DNA of 64,000 nucleotides, from the NCBI RefSeq assembly GCF_036002945.1, contig NZ_CP108529.1, forward strand, positions 5,575,001 to 5,639,000, in the 5' to 3' direction. The notes below the pieces were generated by a model. The model did not search any database. It worked only from the letters and a program-made list of their open reading frames with translations, and had not been told where the DNA came from. Both the position numbers and the translations under genes were made by a program. Source of the stretch: Streptomyces sp. NBC_01224 (GTDB taxonomy: Bacteria > Actinomycetota > Actinomycetes > Streptomycetales > Streptomycetaceae). This document shows, piece after piece, positions 28,101-36,674 of the stretch (position 1 is the stretch's first letter; each line of letters opens with the position of its first letter).

Positions 28101-30108
28101 TTACGACCACAAGGGCATGGGCATCACCGCCCGCGGCGCCTGGGAGTCCGTCAAGCGGCACTTCCGCGAGCTCGGCCACGACACCCAGACCGAGGACTTC
28201 ACCGTCGTCGGCGTCGGCGACATGTCGGGCGACGTGTTCGGCAACGGCATGCTGCTCTCCGAGCACATCAGGCTCGTCGCCGCCTTCGACCACCGGCACA
28301 TCTTCATCGACCCGAACCCGGACGCCGCCACCTCGTACGCCGAGCGGCGCCGCCTCTTCGACCTGCCGCGCAGCTCCTGGGCCGACTACAACAAGGAACT
28401 GCTCTCCGCGGGCGGTGGCATCCACCCGCGCAGCGCCAAGTCCATCCCGGTCAACGCGCACATCCGTGAGGCGCTCGGGATCGAGTCGGGTGTCACGAAG
28501 ATGACGCCCGCCGAGCTGATGCAGACCATCCTCAAGGCCCGCGTCGACCTGTTGTGGAACGGCGGCATCGGTACGTACATCAAGTCGTCCGCCGAGTCGA
28601 ACCCCGACGTCGGCGACAAGGCCAACGACGCGATCCGGGTCAACGGCCAGGACCTGCGGGCCAAGGTCGTCGGCGAGGGCGGCAACCTCGGTGCCACCCA
28701 GCTCGGCCGGATCGAGTTCGCCCGCAACGGCGGCCGGATCAACACCGACGCGATCGACAACAGCGCCGGTGTGGACACCTCCGACCACGAGGTGAACATC
28801 AAGATCCTGCTCAACGGTCTGGTCCGGGACGGCGACATGACCGTCAAGCAGCGCAACAAGCTGCTCGCCGAGATGACCGACGAGATCGGCCGTCTGGTGC
28901 TGCGCAACAACTACGCGCAGAACGTGGCCCTGGCCAACGCCACGGTCCAGGCGCCCTCCCTGCTCCACGCCCACCAGCGCTTCATGCGCCGGCTGGTCCG
29001 TGACGGGGACCTCGACCGCGGGCTGGAGTTCCTGCCCACCGACCGGCAGATCCGCGAACTGCTGAACGCCGGCAAGGGGCTCAGCCAGCCCGAGCTGGCC
29101 GTGCTGCTCGCGTACACGAAGATCACGGCGGCCCGGGAGCTGATCAAGACCAGCCTGCCGGACGACCCGCACCTGCAGAAGCTGCTGCACGCCTACTTCC
29201 CGCAGCAGCTGCGGGAGCAGTTCCCGGAGGCGGTCGACGGGCACGCGCTGCGTCGCGAGATCATCACCACGGTCCTGGTCAACGACACCGTGAACAGCGG
29301 TGGTTCGACCTTCCTGCACCGGCTGCGGGAAGAGACCGGCGCCTCGATCGAGGAGATCGTGCGGGCGCAGTTCGCGGCCCGCGAGATCTTCGGCCTCGGC
29401 CAGGTGTGGGACGCCGTCGAGGCGCTCGACAACAAGGTCGCCGCCGATGTGCAGACCCGGATCCGGCTGCACTCGCGCCGGCTCGTCGAGCGCGGTTCGC
29501 GCTGGCTGCTCGGCAATCGGCCGCAGCCGCTGGAGATCGCCGGGACGATCGACTTCTTCAAGGCGGGTGTCGAGCAGGTCTGGGCCGAGCTGCCCAAGAT
29601 GCTGATGGGCGCCGACCTGGACTGGTACCAGTCGATCCTGGACGAGCTCACCGAGGCGGGCGTCCCGGGCGAGCTGGCCCAGCGGGTCGCCGGATTCTCC
29701 TCCGCCTTCCCGGTGCTGGACATCGTGGCGATCGCGGACCGCACCGGCAAGGACCCGCTCTCCGTCGCCGAGGTGTACTACGACCTCGCGGACCGGCTGG
29801 GCATCACCCAGCTGATGGACCGGATCATCGAGCTGCCGCGGGCCGACCGCTGGCAGTCCATGGCCCGTGCCTCCATCCGCGAGGACCTGTACGCCGCGCA
29901 CGCCGCGCTCACCGCGGATGTGCTGTCCGTGGGCAACGGGACCTCTACGCCGGAGGAGCGGTTCAAGGCGTGGGAGGAGAAGAACGCGGCGATCCTTACC
30001 CGGTCGCGCTCCACGCTTGAGGAGATTCAGGGGTCGGACGCGTTCGATCTGGCGAATCTGTCGGTGGCCATGCGGACGATGCGGACGCTGTTGCGTACGC
30101 ACGCGTAG
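25105..30108 (+). CDS. gdh: NAD-specific glutamate dehydrogenase, large (about 180 kDa) class
   Basis: 1667 aa, the length of the Streptomyces/L_180 GDH class. Oxidatively deaminates glutamate to 2-oxoglutarate with NAD, a catabolic link between nitrogen and carbon metabolism. A Gly/Pro-rich N-terminus is followed by ACT-like regulatory regions to about residue 700. The catalytic domain carries GGLRWSDRREDFRTE (about 865-880) and VPVGAKGGFVAK with the conserved Lys (about 900); the NAD-binding fold follows, including VVGVGDMSGDVFGNGML and VGEGGNLGATQLGR, then a long helical C-terminus. AGGAG lies 9 nt before the ATG. A 19-bp hairpin terminates it. Confidence 0.96.
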   Translation: MQTKLDEAKAELLARAAKVADNSPGGGVGGPGGTPGVRVAAAGADQERPGQDVLLAYLQRYYLHTAPEDIAGRDPVDVFGAASSHYRLAETRPQGTANVRVHTPTVEENGWTCSHSVVEVVTDDMPFLVDSVTNELSRQGRGIHVVIHPQVVVRRDVTGKLIEVLADGNGISTSLQGRKDAKGAGTGLPHDALVESWIHVEIDRETDRSDLQQISTDLLRVLSDVRETVEDWDKMRDAALRIADDLPGEPLDDLADEEVNEARELLRWLAADHFTFLGYREYELKDTDALAAVPGTGLGILRSDPHHSVDEAHPVSPSFDRLPADARAKAREHKLLILTKANSRSTVHRPSYLDYVGVKKFDADGNVIGERRFLGLFSSAAYTESVRRVPVIRRKVAEVLEGAGFSPNSHDGRDLLQILETYPRDELFQTPVDQLRSVVTSVLYLQERRRLRLYLRQDEYGRYYSAIVYLPRDRYTTGVRLRLIDILKEELGGTSVDFTAWNTESILSRLHFVVRVAPGTELPDLTDAEADRIEARLVEAARSWADGFQEALNAECGEERAAELMRQYGHSFPEGYKADHTPRSAVADLVHLEALKKDEKDFALSLYEPVGAGPGERRFKIYRTGEQVSLSAVLPALQRLGVEVVDERPYELRCADRTHAWIYDFGLRMPQTNGNGNYLADDARDRFQDAFAAVWTGEAENDGFNSLVLGAGLNWRQAMVLRAYAKYLRQAGSTFSQDYMESTLRNNVHTTRLLVSLFEARMSPERQRAGTELTDGLLEELDGALDQVASLDEDRILRSFLTVIKATLRTNFFQMADDGRPHSYVSMKFDPQSIPDLPAPRPAFEIWVYSPRVEGVHLRFGKVARGGLRWSDRREDFRTEILGLVKAQMVKNTVIVPVGAKGGFVAKQLPDPAVDRDAWMAEGIASYRTFISALLDITDNMVAGEVVPPRDVVRHDEDDTYLVVAADKGTAKFSDIANEVAVSYGFWLGDAFASGGSAGYDHKGMGITARGAWESVKRHFRELGHDTQTEDFTVVGVGDMSGDVFGNGMLLSEHIRLVAAFDHRHIFIDPNPDAATSYAERRRLFDLPRSSWADYNKELLSAGGGIHPRSAKSIPVNAHIREALGIESGVTKMTPAELMQTILKARVDLLWNGGIGTYIKSSAESNPDVGDKANDAIRVNGQDLRAKVVGEGGNLGATQLGRIEFARNGGRINTDAIDNSAGVDTSDHEVNIKILLNGLVRDGDMTVKQRNKLLAEMTDEIGRLVLRNNYAQNVALANATVQAPSLLHAHQRFMRRLVRDGDLDRGLEFLPTDRQIRELLNAGKGLSQPELAVLLAYTKITAARELIKTSLPDDPHLQKLLHAYFPQQLREQFPEAVDGHALRREIITTVLVNDTVNSGGSTFLHRLREETGASIEEIVRAQFAAREIFGLGQVWDAVEALDNKVAADVQTRIRLHSRRLVERGSRWLLGNRPQPLEIAGTIDFFKAGVEQVWAELPKMLMGADLDWYQSILDELTEAGVPGELAQRVAGFSSAFPVLDIVAIADRTGKDPLSVAEVYYDLADRLGITQLMDRIIELPRADRWQSMARASIREDLYAAHAALTADVLSVGNGTSTPEERFKAWEEKNAAILTRSRSTLEEIQGSDAFDLANLSVAMRTMRTLLRTHA

Positions 30109-30118
30109 GGGTTGGTCG

Positions 30119-30159
30119 GGGCGGGGCGGCTGCCGGGGTTCCCGGCAGCCGCCCCGCCC
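30119..30159. terminator. 19-bp bidirectional hairpin after gdh
   Basis: GGGCGGGGCGGCTGCCGGG (30119-30137) pairs perfectly with 30141-30159 across a 3-nt GTT loop. There is no T tract. It starts 10 nt after the gdh stop and would also serve the convergent kinase fragment. Confidence 0.85.
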
Positions 30160-30180
30160 TCAATCGCCGGACGTGCTCGA
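30158..30180 (+). repeat. dispersed intergenic repeat, copy B
   Basis: CCTCAATCGCCGGACGTGCT (30158-30177) plus CGA: same core as copies at 21988 and 45948. It abuts the gdh terminator hairpin and ends 3 nt before the stop of the truncated kinase gene. Confidence 0.6.
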
Positions 30181-30183
30181 TAT

Positions 30184-30537
30184 TCACTGCTGCCACAGGG
30201 TGAGTTCGGTGAAGTGGTCCGGCAGATCGTTGGTGGCGAGCCAGGGCTGCGGCCCCTCGGCGTCATGGTCGACGACCGGCACCGGGTGGTAGCCGGAGAC
30301 CCGGCGGGCGGCGGCCACCTCACGGGCGAACCGCAGCCGGAACGCCGCACTCTGCGCGTGCTTCCGGCGGATCACCTTCAGCGCGACGGGCTGGCCGTCC
30401 CGGGTGTGCGAGAGATGGACCGTGCCCATCCCGCCCTCGCCCACCCGGCCCCGCCGGACGTAACCGGAGATCTCCCGCTGATCGTCCGCCCACAGCGGTC
30501 CCGGTACGCCGTCCTGCGTGTGCCCCCTGAACGGCAT
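30184..30537 (-). pseudogene. Truncated serine/threonine protein kinase (N-lobe only)
   Basis: 117 aa from ATG 30537 (GGAG 8 nt upstream); a GTG at 30561 is an alternative. Residues about 25-100 match a Hanks-type kinase N-lobe: Gly-rich loop GRVGEGGMGTVHLS, ATP-anchoring Lys in PVALKVIRRK, and AREVAAARRVSGYHPVPVVD. Similarity stops at the hinge (PWLAT); the catalytic HRD loop, DFG and the whole C-lobe are absent, so it cannot be an active kinase. The stop lies next to the dispersed repeat, suggesting a deletion endpoint. The intact ribosome site means a pseudokinase fragment could still be made. Confidence 0.75.
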
Positions 30538-30617
30538 CCGGACAACTCCGTTGTGCGGCACGGGAGTTCATCACCCCGGCCGCCCCGGCCGCTCTCCCCG
30601 GCCCGCCGCCCGCGCCG

Positions 30618-31394
30618 CTACTTCTTGCCGGTGAACTTCTCGTACTCGGCCACTACCTCGTCCGCCGGACCGTCCATCCGCAGCGTTCCCGCCTCCAGCC
30701 AGATCGCCCGGTCACAGGTCTCGGTGATCGACTTGTTGCTGTGGCTGACCAGGAAGACCGTGCCGGCCTCCTTGCGCAGCTCGATGATCCGTTCCTTGCT
30801 GCGCCGCTGGAACCTGGCATCGCCGGTGGACAGCGCCTCGTCGATCAGGAGGACGTCATGGCTCTTGGCGGCCGCGATCGAGAAGCGCAGCCGGGCGCCC
30901 ATGCCGGAGGAGTAGGTCCGCATCGGCAGGGTGATGAAGTCGCCCTTCTCGTTGATGCCGGAGAAGTCCACAATCCCCTGGTAGCGCTCGTGGATCTCGG
31001 CCCGTGTCATCCCCATCGCGAGGCCGCCGAGCACGACGTTGCGCTCGCCGGTCAGATCGCTCATCAGCGCCGCGTTCACCCCGAGCAGCGAGGGCTGGCC
31101 CTGGGTGTGCACCCGGCCCTTCGTCGCGGGCAGCAGACCGGCGATCGCCTTCAGCAGCGTCGACTTCCCCGAACCGTTGGAACCGATCAGGCCGATGGCC
31201 TCGCCCTTGTACGCGGCGAAGCTCACCCCCTTCACGGCGTGCACCTCGCGCACCCCGGGGGTCTGCCGGCGCGAGACGATCCGGCTGAGCGCCGAGGTGG
31301 CGCTGCCCTTTCCGGTACGGGCGCCATTGACCTTGTACGTGATGTGCACATCGTCCACGACGACGGTCGGCACCCGCTCGTTGTTGTCAGCCAC
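30618..31394 (-). CDS. Polysaccharide/teichoic-acid ABC exporter, ATP-binding subunit
   Basis: 258 aa from GTG 31394, GGAGGAG about 11 nt upstream, overlapping the permease end by 8 nt. Walker A GSNGSGKST (71-79), ABC signature YSSGM (161-165), Walker B DVLLIDEALS (180-189). The linker before the core and the SLLGVNAALMSDLTGERNV segment are typical of TagH/RfbE-type subunits that power export of undecaprenyl-linked polymers. It lacks the long TagH C-terminal extension. With the upstream permease it would export the polymer made by the neighbouring GT/glycerophosphotransferase proteins. Confidence 0.92.
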   Translation of the reverse strand: MADNNERVPTVVVDDVHITYKVNGARTGKGSATSALSRIVSRRQTPGVREVHAVKGVSFAAYKGEAIGLIGSNGSGKSTLLKAIAGLLPATKGRVHTQGQPSLLGVNAALMSDLTGERNVVLGGLAMGMTRAEIHERYQGIVDFSGINEKGDFITLPMRTYSSGMGARLRFSIAAAKSHDVLLIDEALSTGDARFQRRSKERIIELRKEAGTVFLVSHSNKSITETCDRAIWLEAGTLRMDGPADEVVAEYEKFTGKK

Positions 31395-32325
31395 GTCCGT
31401 ACCGCTCCTCCGCCTGCCAGAAGTACACGAATCCGCCCACGCCGCACACGAGCGCCCAGCCCGCGGCGATCGCCCACACATGCGGCGGCAGATGGGACGC
31501 GCCGAAGCTGTCGATGAGCGCGAACCGCATCAGGTCGATGAAGACGGCGGCCGGATTGCACTCCAGCATCACCATCACATAGTGCGGAACCCGGTCGCCC
31601 TTGAGCATCGTGTCGACGCTCCACATGACGCCCGAGGCGTACATCCAGGTGCGCAGGATGAACGGCGTCAGCTGGGCGATGTCCGGCGTCCGGGCGGCGA
31701 GCCGCGCCACCACCATGGAGACACCGGTGTTGAACACGGCCTGGAGGAACAGCGCCGGAACCGCCAGTAGCCAGGACGGCTTGGGGAACTGCCCGAACCC
31801 CACCAGGATCAGCACCAGGGCGGCCAGCGAGAACAGCAGTTGCTGGAGCTGCTGGAGGGCCAGCGCGACCGGCAGCGAGGCGCGCGGGAAATGCAGGGCC
31901 CGGACCAGGCCCAGGTTGCCGCTGATCGCGCGGGTCCCCGCGGTGATCGAGCTGGCGGTGAAGGTCCAGATGAAGACGCCGGTGACGAGGAACGGCACGA
32001 AGTCCTCGACGTTGCGCTTGGTGTTCATCAGGACGCCGAAGATGAAGTAGTAGACCGTCGCGTTCAGCAGCGGCGTCATGATCTGCCAGATCTGGCCGAG
32101 CTTCGCCTGGCTGTACTGCGCGGTCAGCTTGGCGGTGGCGAACGCCGTGATGAAGTGCCGCCGCCCCCACAGCTGCCGGATGTACGCGCCCAGCGTGGGC
32201 CGGGCCCCGCTCATGGTCAGTCCGTGCCGGGCGGCGAGCGCGGCAAGCTCGCCCGGTGCGTACACCGGGAAGGGCTCACCGGCAGGGGTGTCGGCCGGGG
32301 CCGCTGGGGTTGTTGTCTGGCTCAC
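31387..32325 (-). CDS. ABC-2 type permease, polysaccharide/teichoic-acid exporter
   Basis: 312 aa from GTG 32325 (GTG 32328 adds one Val; no strong Shine-Dalgarno). A cytoplasmic N-terminus of about 65 residues, an amphipathic region RRHFITAFATAKLTAQYSQAKLGQIWQIMTP in outline typical of TagG/Wzm permeases, then six hydrophobic helices. It forms the channel half of the exporter with the overlapping ATPase gene. It is transcribed divergently from a TetR gene, with operator-like repeats between. Confidence 0.92.
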   Translation of the reverse strand: MSQTTTPAAPADTPAGEPFPVYAPGELAALAARHGLTMSGARPTLGAYIRQLWGRRHFITAFATAKLTAQYSQAKLGQIWQIMTPLLNATVYYFIFGVLMNTKRNVEDFVPFLVTGVFIWTFTASSITAGTRAISGNLGLVRALHFPRASLPVALALQQLQQLLFSLAALVLILVGFGQFPKPSWLLAVPALFLQAVFNTGVSMVVARLAARTPDIAQLTPFILRTWMYASGVMWSVDTMLKGDRVPHYVMVMLECNPAAVFIDLMRFALIDSFGASHLPPHVWAIAAGWALVCGVGGFVYFWQAEERYGRG

Positions 32326-32376
32326 CACGATCGCTTTCGACGGGAGGGCAGGAACACGACGGCCGACGGGACGGAA

Positions 32377-32393
32377 CCGTATCGTCGCAACGT
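32377..32393. promoter_or_regulatory. candidate TetR operator, site 1
   Basis: CCGTATCGTCGCAACGT fits the imperfect palindrome CCGTnnCGnCGnnACGG with one end mismatch. It is part of an 18-nt direct repeat (32375-32392) that recurs at 32424-32441 with three changes. It lies toward the ABC exporter genes, about 50 nt before the permease start. Confidence 0.5.
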
Positions 32394-32425
32394 CGAGGGT
32401 AGGGCGCATCCACGTCGCAACGCAA

Positions 32426-32442
32426 CCGTTTCGTCGTTACGG
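32426..32442. promoter_or_regulatory. candidate TetR operator, site 2
   Basis: CCGTTTCGTCGTTACGG fits CCGTnnCGnCGnnACGG completely. It ends 2 nt before TATGAT (32445-32450), the likely -10 of the tetR gene, so occupancy would block tetR transcription; the site 1/site 2 pair would also cover the divergent exporter promoter. Confidence 0.55.
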
Positions 32443-32444
32443 AC

Positions 32445-32450
32445 TATGAT
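32445..32450 (+). promoter_or_regulatory. -10 element of leaderless tetR
   Basis: TATGAT ends 6 nt before the tetR ATG (32457), so transcription would begin at or next to the start codon. No convincing -35 and no Shine-Dalgarno are present. Confidence 0.5.
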
Positions 32451-32456
32451 TCGGCC

Positions 32457-33071
32457 ATGACCACCGACCCGGGAACCCGCCGCCGTGTCCCCGCCGGAGC
32501 CGCTGTGCTGCGCGAGGACGTCACCGATGCGATTCGCAGCGCCGTCTTCGAGGAGCTGGCCGCGGTGGGCTTCGCCCGGATGTCGATCGAGGGCATCGCC
32601 CGGCGCGCGGGCGTCGGCAAGACCGCCGTCTACCGCCGCTGGAAGTCCAAGCTGGCCCTGGTCCTCGACCTGGTCTCCGCCGTCGCGGTCCAGGGCATGC
32701 CGGCTCCGGCGACCGGTTCGCTGTACGGGGATGTCCGCGCCGTACTGGAACTCGCCTCCTACGCCCTGCGCCACCCCGTCGCCTCGCAGGTCATCCCGGA
32801 CCTGCTGGTCGAGGCGGCCCGCAGTCCGGAGATCTCGGAGACGATCAAGGCCGCCCTGCTGGACCCGCATCAGGGCATCGCCGCCGTCGTCGTACGCGAC
32901 GCCGTGGCGCGCGGCGAGCTGCCCGAGGACAGTGACCCGGACCGTGCGCTCGACCTGATCGTCGGCCCGCTCTACTGGCGGCTCGCCGTCGTCCGCACTC
33001 CGCTGCCCAAGGGCTACCTCGACGACCTGGCGGCATCCGCCGTCGCCGCACTCAAGAACCGAGCCGGGTAG
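32457..33071 (+). CDS. TetR/AcrR family transcriptional regulator
   Basis: 204 aa. N-terminal TetR helix-turn-helix (about 20-66: FARMSIEGIARRAGVGKTAVYRRW in outline) and a C-terminal ligand/dimer domain of the TetR_C_11 type with LRHPVASQVIPDLLVEAARSPE. It is divergent from the ABC exporter genes with two operator-like sites between, so it probably represses itself and the exporter. The inducer is unknown. Its stop lies 3 nt from the stop of the convergent 1178-aa polymerase gene. Confidence 0.93.
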   Translation: MTTDPGTRRRVPAGAAVLREDVTDAIRSAVFEELAAVGFARMSIEGIARRAGVGKTAVYRRWKSKLALVLDLVSAVAVQGMPAPATGSLYGDVRAVLELASYALRHPVASQVIPDLLVEAARSPEISETIKAALLDPHQGIAAVVVRDAVARGELPEDSDPDRALDLIVGPLYWRLAVVRTPLPKGYLDDLAASAVAALKNRAG

Positions 33072-33074
33072 GCA

Positions 33075-36000
33075 CTACCCCTCGGCGAGCAGCCGGTCCG
33101 CGACCCGCGCCGCCGCCCCGCCGTCGTCCAGGTCGCAGAAGTCCCGGCGGAAACTCTCGTACGCCTCCGAGTGCCGGGCCGCCGATGCGGTCAGGGCGCC
33201 GGCATCTCGCAGGATCCCGGCGATCTCGTCCGTGCCGACGAGCAGCGGCCCCGGCGCCCGGGTCTCGAAGTCCAGACAGAAACCGCGCACCGTGTCCCGG
33301 TAGTGCTCCAGGTCGTAGGCGTGGAAGAGCATCGGACGGCCCGTGTGTGCGTAGTCGAACATCAGCCCCGAATAGTCCGTGACCAGTACATCGGCGATCA
33401 GCAGCAGCTCCGCGGTGTCCGGGTGCGCCGACACATCGCGTACGCCGTGTCCCTCGGGCACGCTCCCGGTCACCTGTGGATGGCGCCGCACCAGCACGGT
33501 GTGGCCGTCGCCGAGGGACCGCGCCAGCGCTGCCAGGTCGAGCGCCGGATCCCAGCGGTAGCGGGGCCGCTCGCCACCGGTGCCGGACGGGTGGGCCAGC
33601 TGGTCACGGTAGGTCGGCGCGTACAGCACGACCCTGCGGCCGTCCGGGATGCCGAGCCTGCGGCGAACCCGCTCGGCGGTCTTGGCCCGGTCGGCCGAGA
33701 AGAGTAGATCGTTGGCGGGGGACCCCGCCTCCAGGACCTCGCCCCCGTAGCCGAGAGCGCGGCGCAGCAGCGGGGTGGAGTGGCGGCTGGGGGAGACCAG
33801 GACGGACCATTGGGCCGCCCGGCGCGGCAGCGAGGCGAGCTGGTGGTGGTCGGCGTACAGGGTGCCGCCCAGATCCGTACCGAAGCGACCGAGCGGTGTG
33901 CCGTGCCAGGTCTGCACGACGGTCTGGCCGGGCCGCCGCTCGAACCACTCGGGCAGTTGGTCGGCGGTGACGATCCGGCGGGACCGCGCCAGCGCCTCGT
34001 ACCAGGCGGCGCTGTGTTCGATGACCGGGACGGTGGCGGACGGGATGTGTCCGTGGAGCCCGTCGGTGACCCAGAGGTGCTCCGACTCCACGCCCCGGCG
34101 CAGGAGTTCGGCGTGGACGGCGCGCGGCGAGGCGCCGCCCGTGTAGAGGACGGCGTCCCGCAGTGGCAGTGCGCGCCGGGCCGGATAGTGCGTGCCGCGC
34201 AGTTCGGCCCGGCGGTACGCGCCCCGCTCGGCGACCGCGAGTACCGGTCCGGCCTGCACGGTCAGCCGGTCGCCGAACCTGCGGTCCAGGGCGAACTCCC
34301 GGCCGGGTGCGGGGGCCGTGGAGTCCGCCCCCGTGCGCCGGAGCGGCAGACGGGCGGTGAGTGCGGTCAGCACACGGACCGGCCGACCGCCCAGATACGC
34401 GTCCCAGCGGCCCTCGTGCAGCCCCGCGGCCACCGAGGGCGCGAGGAACGCGGTGAAGCGGTAGCCCTCGTAAGCCCCTTCGGGCGCACCTGCGCGTGCT
34501 TCCCCGTACGTTGCCGCGCGCGGCTCCTCATGCGTGACGGGGACCGTCACCGTCTCGCGCAGTGCCTCGTGCCGCAGTACGAGGTGGGTCGGGCCTTCCT
34601 CCTCCCGTACGCCCGTTCCGGCGCCGGTCACCCCCTCCACCCGCAGCGCACCGTCCGACGTCCACGCCGCCCCGTCCACGAACGGCTGCCCGCTCAGGTC
34701 CAGCACCAGCTCGCCCATCGCATCGGCCACGACCGGCGGCGCCGCCTCCGGGGCCGCGGCCAGCGGCACCCTCGACCCGTCCGCCAGCACCAGCCGCGCC
34801 CGCCACCGCCCGCCGGGCTCCGGCTCGACCTCGCGGGGCGCCCGGTGCGGCGCCTGCGGTGCGGCCGCCATCCCGGTGAGGTCGGTGAGCGGAATCCGTA
34901 CTGCGAAACGGCCGTCGGCCCGGCACTCGACCGGGTGGCCGAACTCCTGGTCCGCCACCCCTTCGCAGGTCAGCACCAGGGCCTTCGGCCGGGCGCCCCC
35001 GTACAGCCGGCCGGTCAACTCCAGCTCCTCGCCGATGCGACGGTCCTCGCACCGGGCCGGCAACTGCGCCAGGGTCAGCCTCAGCCGCCCGTCCAGGTAG
35101 TCGAGCACCGCCCGCCGTCCCTCGCCCAGGTCGTGGACGAGCGGTTGCACGGACCCCGCCTCCACGGCCCGTACGGCCACTCGGCGGACCGTGCCATGAG
35201 CGGCCACCATCATGCCCACCAGCCAGCTGCCGGGCCGCAGCCGACGCGGGTCGAGAGTCAACTCGAAACCCGCGTTGTCATAACTATGCATCTGCTGACC
35301 GGAGTTGATGGTCGCCTCGGGTGCGGGAACGTTCCGCACCGGCACCGTCCGCAGATGCTGACCGCGGGTCGCGCGCACCATGCCCACCTTCAGCGAGTGG
35401 CGCGGAGCCGCGGCCGGCAGATTGCGGATGTACGCGTAACCGCGCAGCAGCAGCTTCCCGTCGTCGCCCCACTGAGCCTCCAGCAGCCGTGCCACGGCGG
35501 GGAGATCGGTACGGGCGAGGCGGGTGCTGTCCGGGATGCCGGGGAAACCGGCCTGCCGCCGCCCCGGCACGCCGCCGACCGTGAACGTTCCGGCGCCGTT
35601 GGCCCGTTCGAAGGCGAGCACGGCCAGCAGCTCCGCAAGCCTGCGCTCCTTCACCAGCTGCCACTTGATCCGCAGCTCCACCGGCAGTTCATGGGCCACT
35701 GCCCGGCCCGACCTGGCCGCCCCGTCCATCCGCTCCATCCGGTCCAGGAATGCCCCCGCGTCCGCCATGAACGCGTCCCGGTACTCGGGCCCGCCCATCG
35801 CGAGCCCCTCCAGGAAGTACACGAAGTCGTCGCGCAGGCACGAGAGGTCGTAGCGGCGCCGCGCACCGCCGTTCGCCACCCCGCCCCGGCCCGCCAGGAA
35901 CGCGCTGACCTGCTCGCACGCCGAGATACGGTCCCGTAGGCCCTTCACATCCGTACGCCGCCGGGTGATCGATCCCTCCCGCACCCGCCAGTAGTAGACA

Positions 36001-36611
36001 TGCTTGTGCAGCACATCGACCGAGCCCGCGAGGAAGTGCGCGGGGATCATCACCGGGGTGTCCTCATAGAGCTTCCCCTCCGGGAAGGCGAAGGCGTGCC
36101 GGTCCCAGAAGGAGCGCCGGAACACCTTGTTCCAGGCGACCCGGTCGGCGATCAGTCGCGGATCGCGGCTGATGTGGGTGCGGGCCCGGGTGGTGGTCAG
36201 CCAGCGGTACTGCCAGGCCTGCTGCCGTCCCTGCTCGTTCAGCCGCCACACATTGCCGGTCGCGAGGTCGGAGCCGGTCGACTCCAGTGACGCCAGCATC
36301 CGTTCGTAGGCGTCGTGGACGACGATGTCGTCGCTGTCGACGAACGCCAGATACGGCACGTCGGCCGTGGTGTGCCGCACGCCGGTGTTGCGGGCCGCGC
36401 TCAGCCCCGCGTTGGGCTGACGGACGTAGTGGAAGCGGCGGTCGCGGGCGGCGAACGTTCTGGCGACGGCCGTGCTGCCGTCCGTCGAACCGTCGTCGAC
36501 GAGGACCACCTCGATGTCGGAGACCGACTGTTCGGCCACCGACCGCAGGCAGTCCTCCAGATAGTCCTCGACGTTGTGGACCGGGACGACGACACTGAGG
36601 CGCGGCTTCAT
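33075..36611 (-). CDS. GT2 glycosyltransferase fused to CDP-glycerol glycerophosphotransferase-like domain (1178 aa)
   Basis: N-terminal GT-A glycosyltransferase (about 1-300) with SVVVPVHNVEDYLEDCL and metal motif FVDSDD (90-95); a long beta-rich middle (about 330-760); and a C-terminal TagF-like domain (about 770-1170) with VVQTWHGTPLG, VVLYAPTYRD, VLVRRHPQ and DVLVTDYSGLMFDYA. The two His (WHGTP, RRHP) match positions used for glycerol-phosphate transfer in TagF. Inferred role: alternating sugar and polyol-phosphate addition to a wall polymer at the inner membrane face. The polyol and sugar are not readable. It is a paralogue of the 38918 gene. ATG 36611 has no clear ribosome site. Confidence 0.88.
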   Translation of the reverse strand: MKPRLSVVVPVHNVEDYLEDCLRSVAEQSVSDIEVVLVDDGSTDGSTAVARTFAARDRRFHYVRQPNAGLSAARNTGVRHTTADVPYLAFVDSDDIVVHDAYERMLASLESTGSDLATGNVWRLNEQGRQQAWQYRWLTTTRARTHISRDPRLIADRVAWNKVFRRSFWDRHAFAFPEGKLYEDTPVMIPAHFLAGSVDVLHKHVYYWRVREGSITRRRTDVKGLRDRISACEQVSAFLAGRGGVANGGARRRYDLSCLRDDFVYFLEGLAMGGPEYRDAFMADAGAFLDRMERMDGAARSGRAVAHELPVELRIKWQLVKERRLAELLAVLAFERANGAGTFTVGGVPGRRQAGFPGIPDSTRLARTDLPAVARLLEAQWGDDGKLLLRGYAYIRNLPAAAPRHSLKVGMVRATRGQHLRTVPVRNVPAPEATINSGQQMHSYDNAGFELTLDPRRLRPGSWLVGMMVAAHGTVRRVAVRAVEAGSVQPLVHDLGEGRRAVLDYLDGRLRLTLAQLPARCEDRRIGEELELTGRLYGGARPKALVLTCEGVADQEFGHPVECRADGRFAVRIPLTDLTGMAAAPQAPHRAPREVEPEPGGRWRARLVLADGSRVPLAAAPEAAPPVVADAMGELVLDLSGQPFVDGAAWTSDGALRVEGVTGAGTGVREEEGPTHLVLRHEALRETVTVPVTHEEPRAATYGEARAGAPEGAYEGYRFTAFLAPSVAAGLHEGRWDAYLGGRPVRVLTALTARLPLRRTGADSTAPAPGREFALDRRFGDRLTVQAGPVLAVAERGAYRRAELRGTHYPARRALPLRDAVLYTGGASPRAVHAELLRRGVESEHLWVTDGLHGHIPSATVPVIEHSAAWYEALARSRRIVTADQLPEWFERRPGQTVVQTWHGTPLGRFGTDLGGTLYADHHQLASLPRRAAQWSVLVSPSRHSTPLLRRALGYGGEVLEAGSPANDLLFSADRAKTAERVRRRLGIPDGRRVVLYAPTYRDQLAHPSGTGGERPRYRWDPALDLAALARSLGDGHTVLVRRHPQVTGSVPEGHGVRDVSAHPDTAELLLIADVLVTDYSGLMFDYAHTGRPMLFHAYDLEHYRDTVRGFCLDFETRAPGPLLVGTDEIAGILRDAGALTASAARHSEAYESFRRDFCDLDDGGAAARVADRLLAEG

Positions 36612-36674
36612 GCCAGGTCAACCGGGGCGGACGCGCCTGGTCACCGGCACTGCCCCGAACGGGTGAACACGCGA

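Noticed and set aside
25756..30102. 1448-codon open frame antisense to glutamate dehydrogenase
   Set aside because: It mirrors the codon positions of a clearly recognised enzyme in high-GC DNA; no ribosome site, no recognisable domain, composition typical of antisense shadows.
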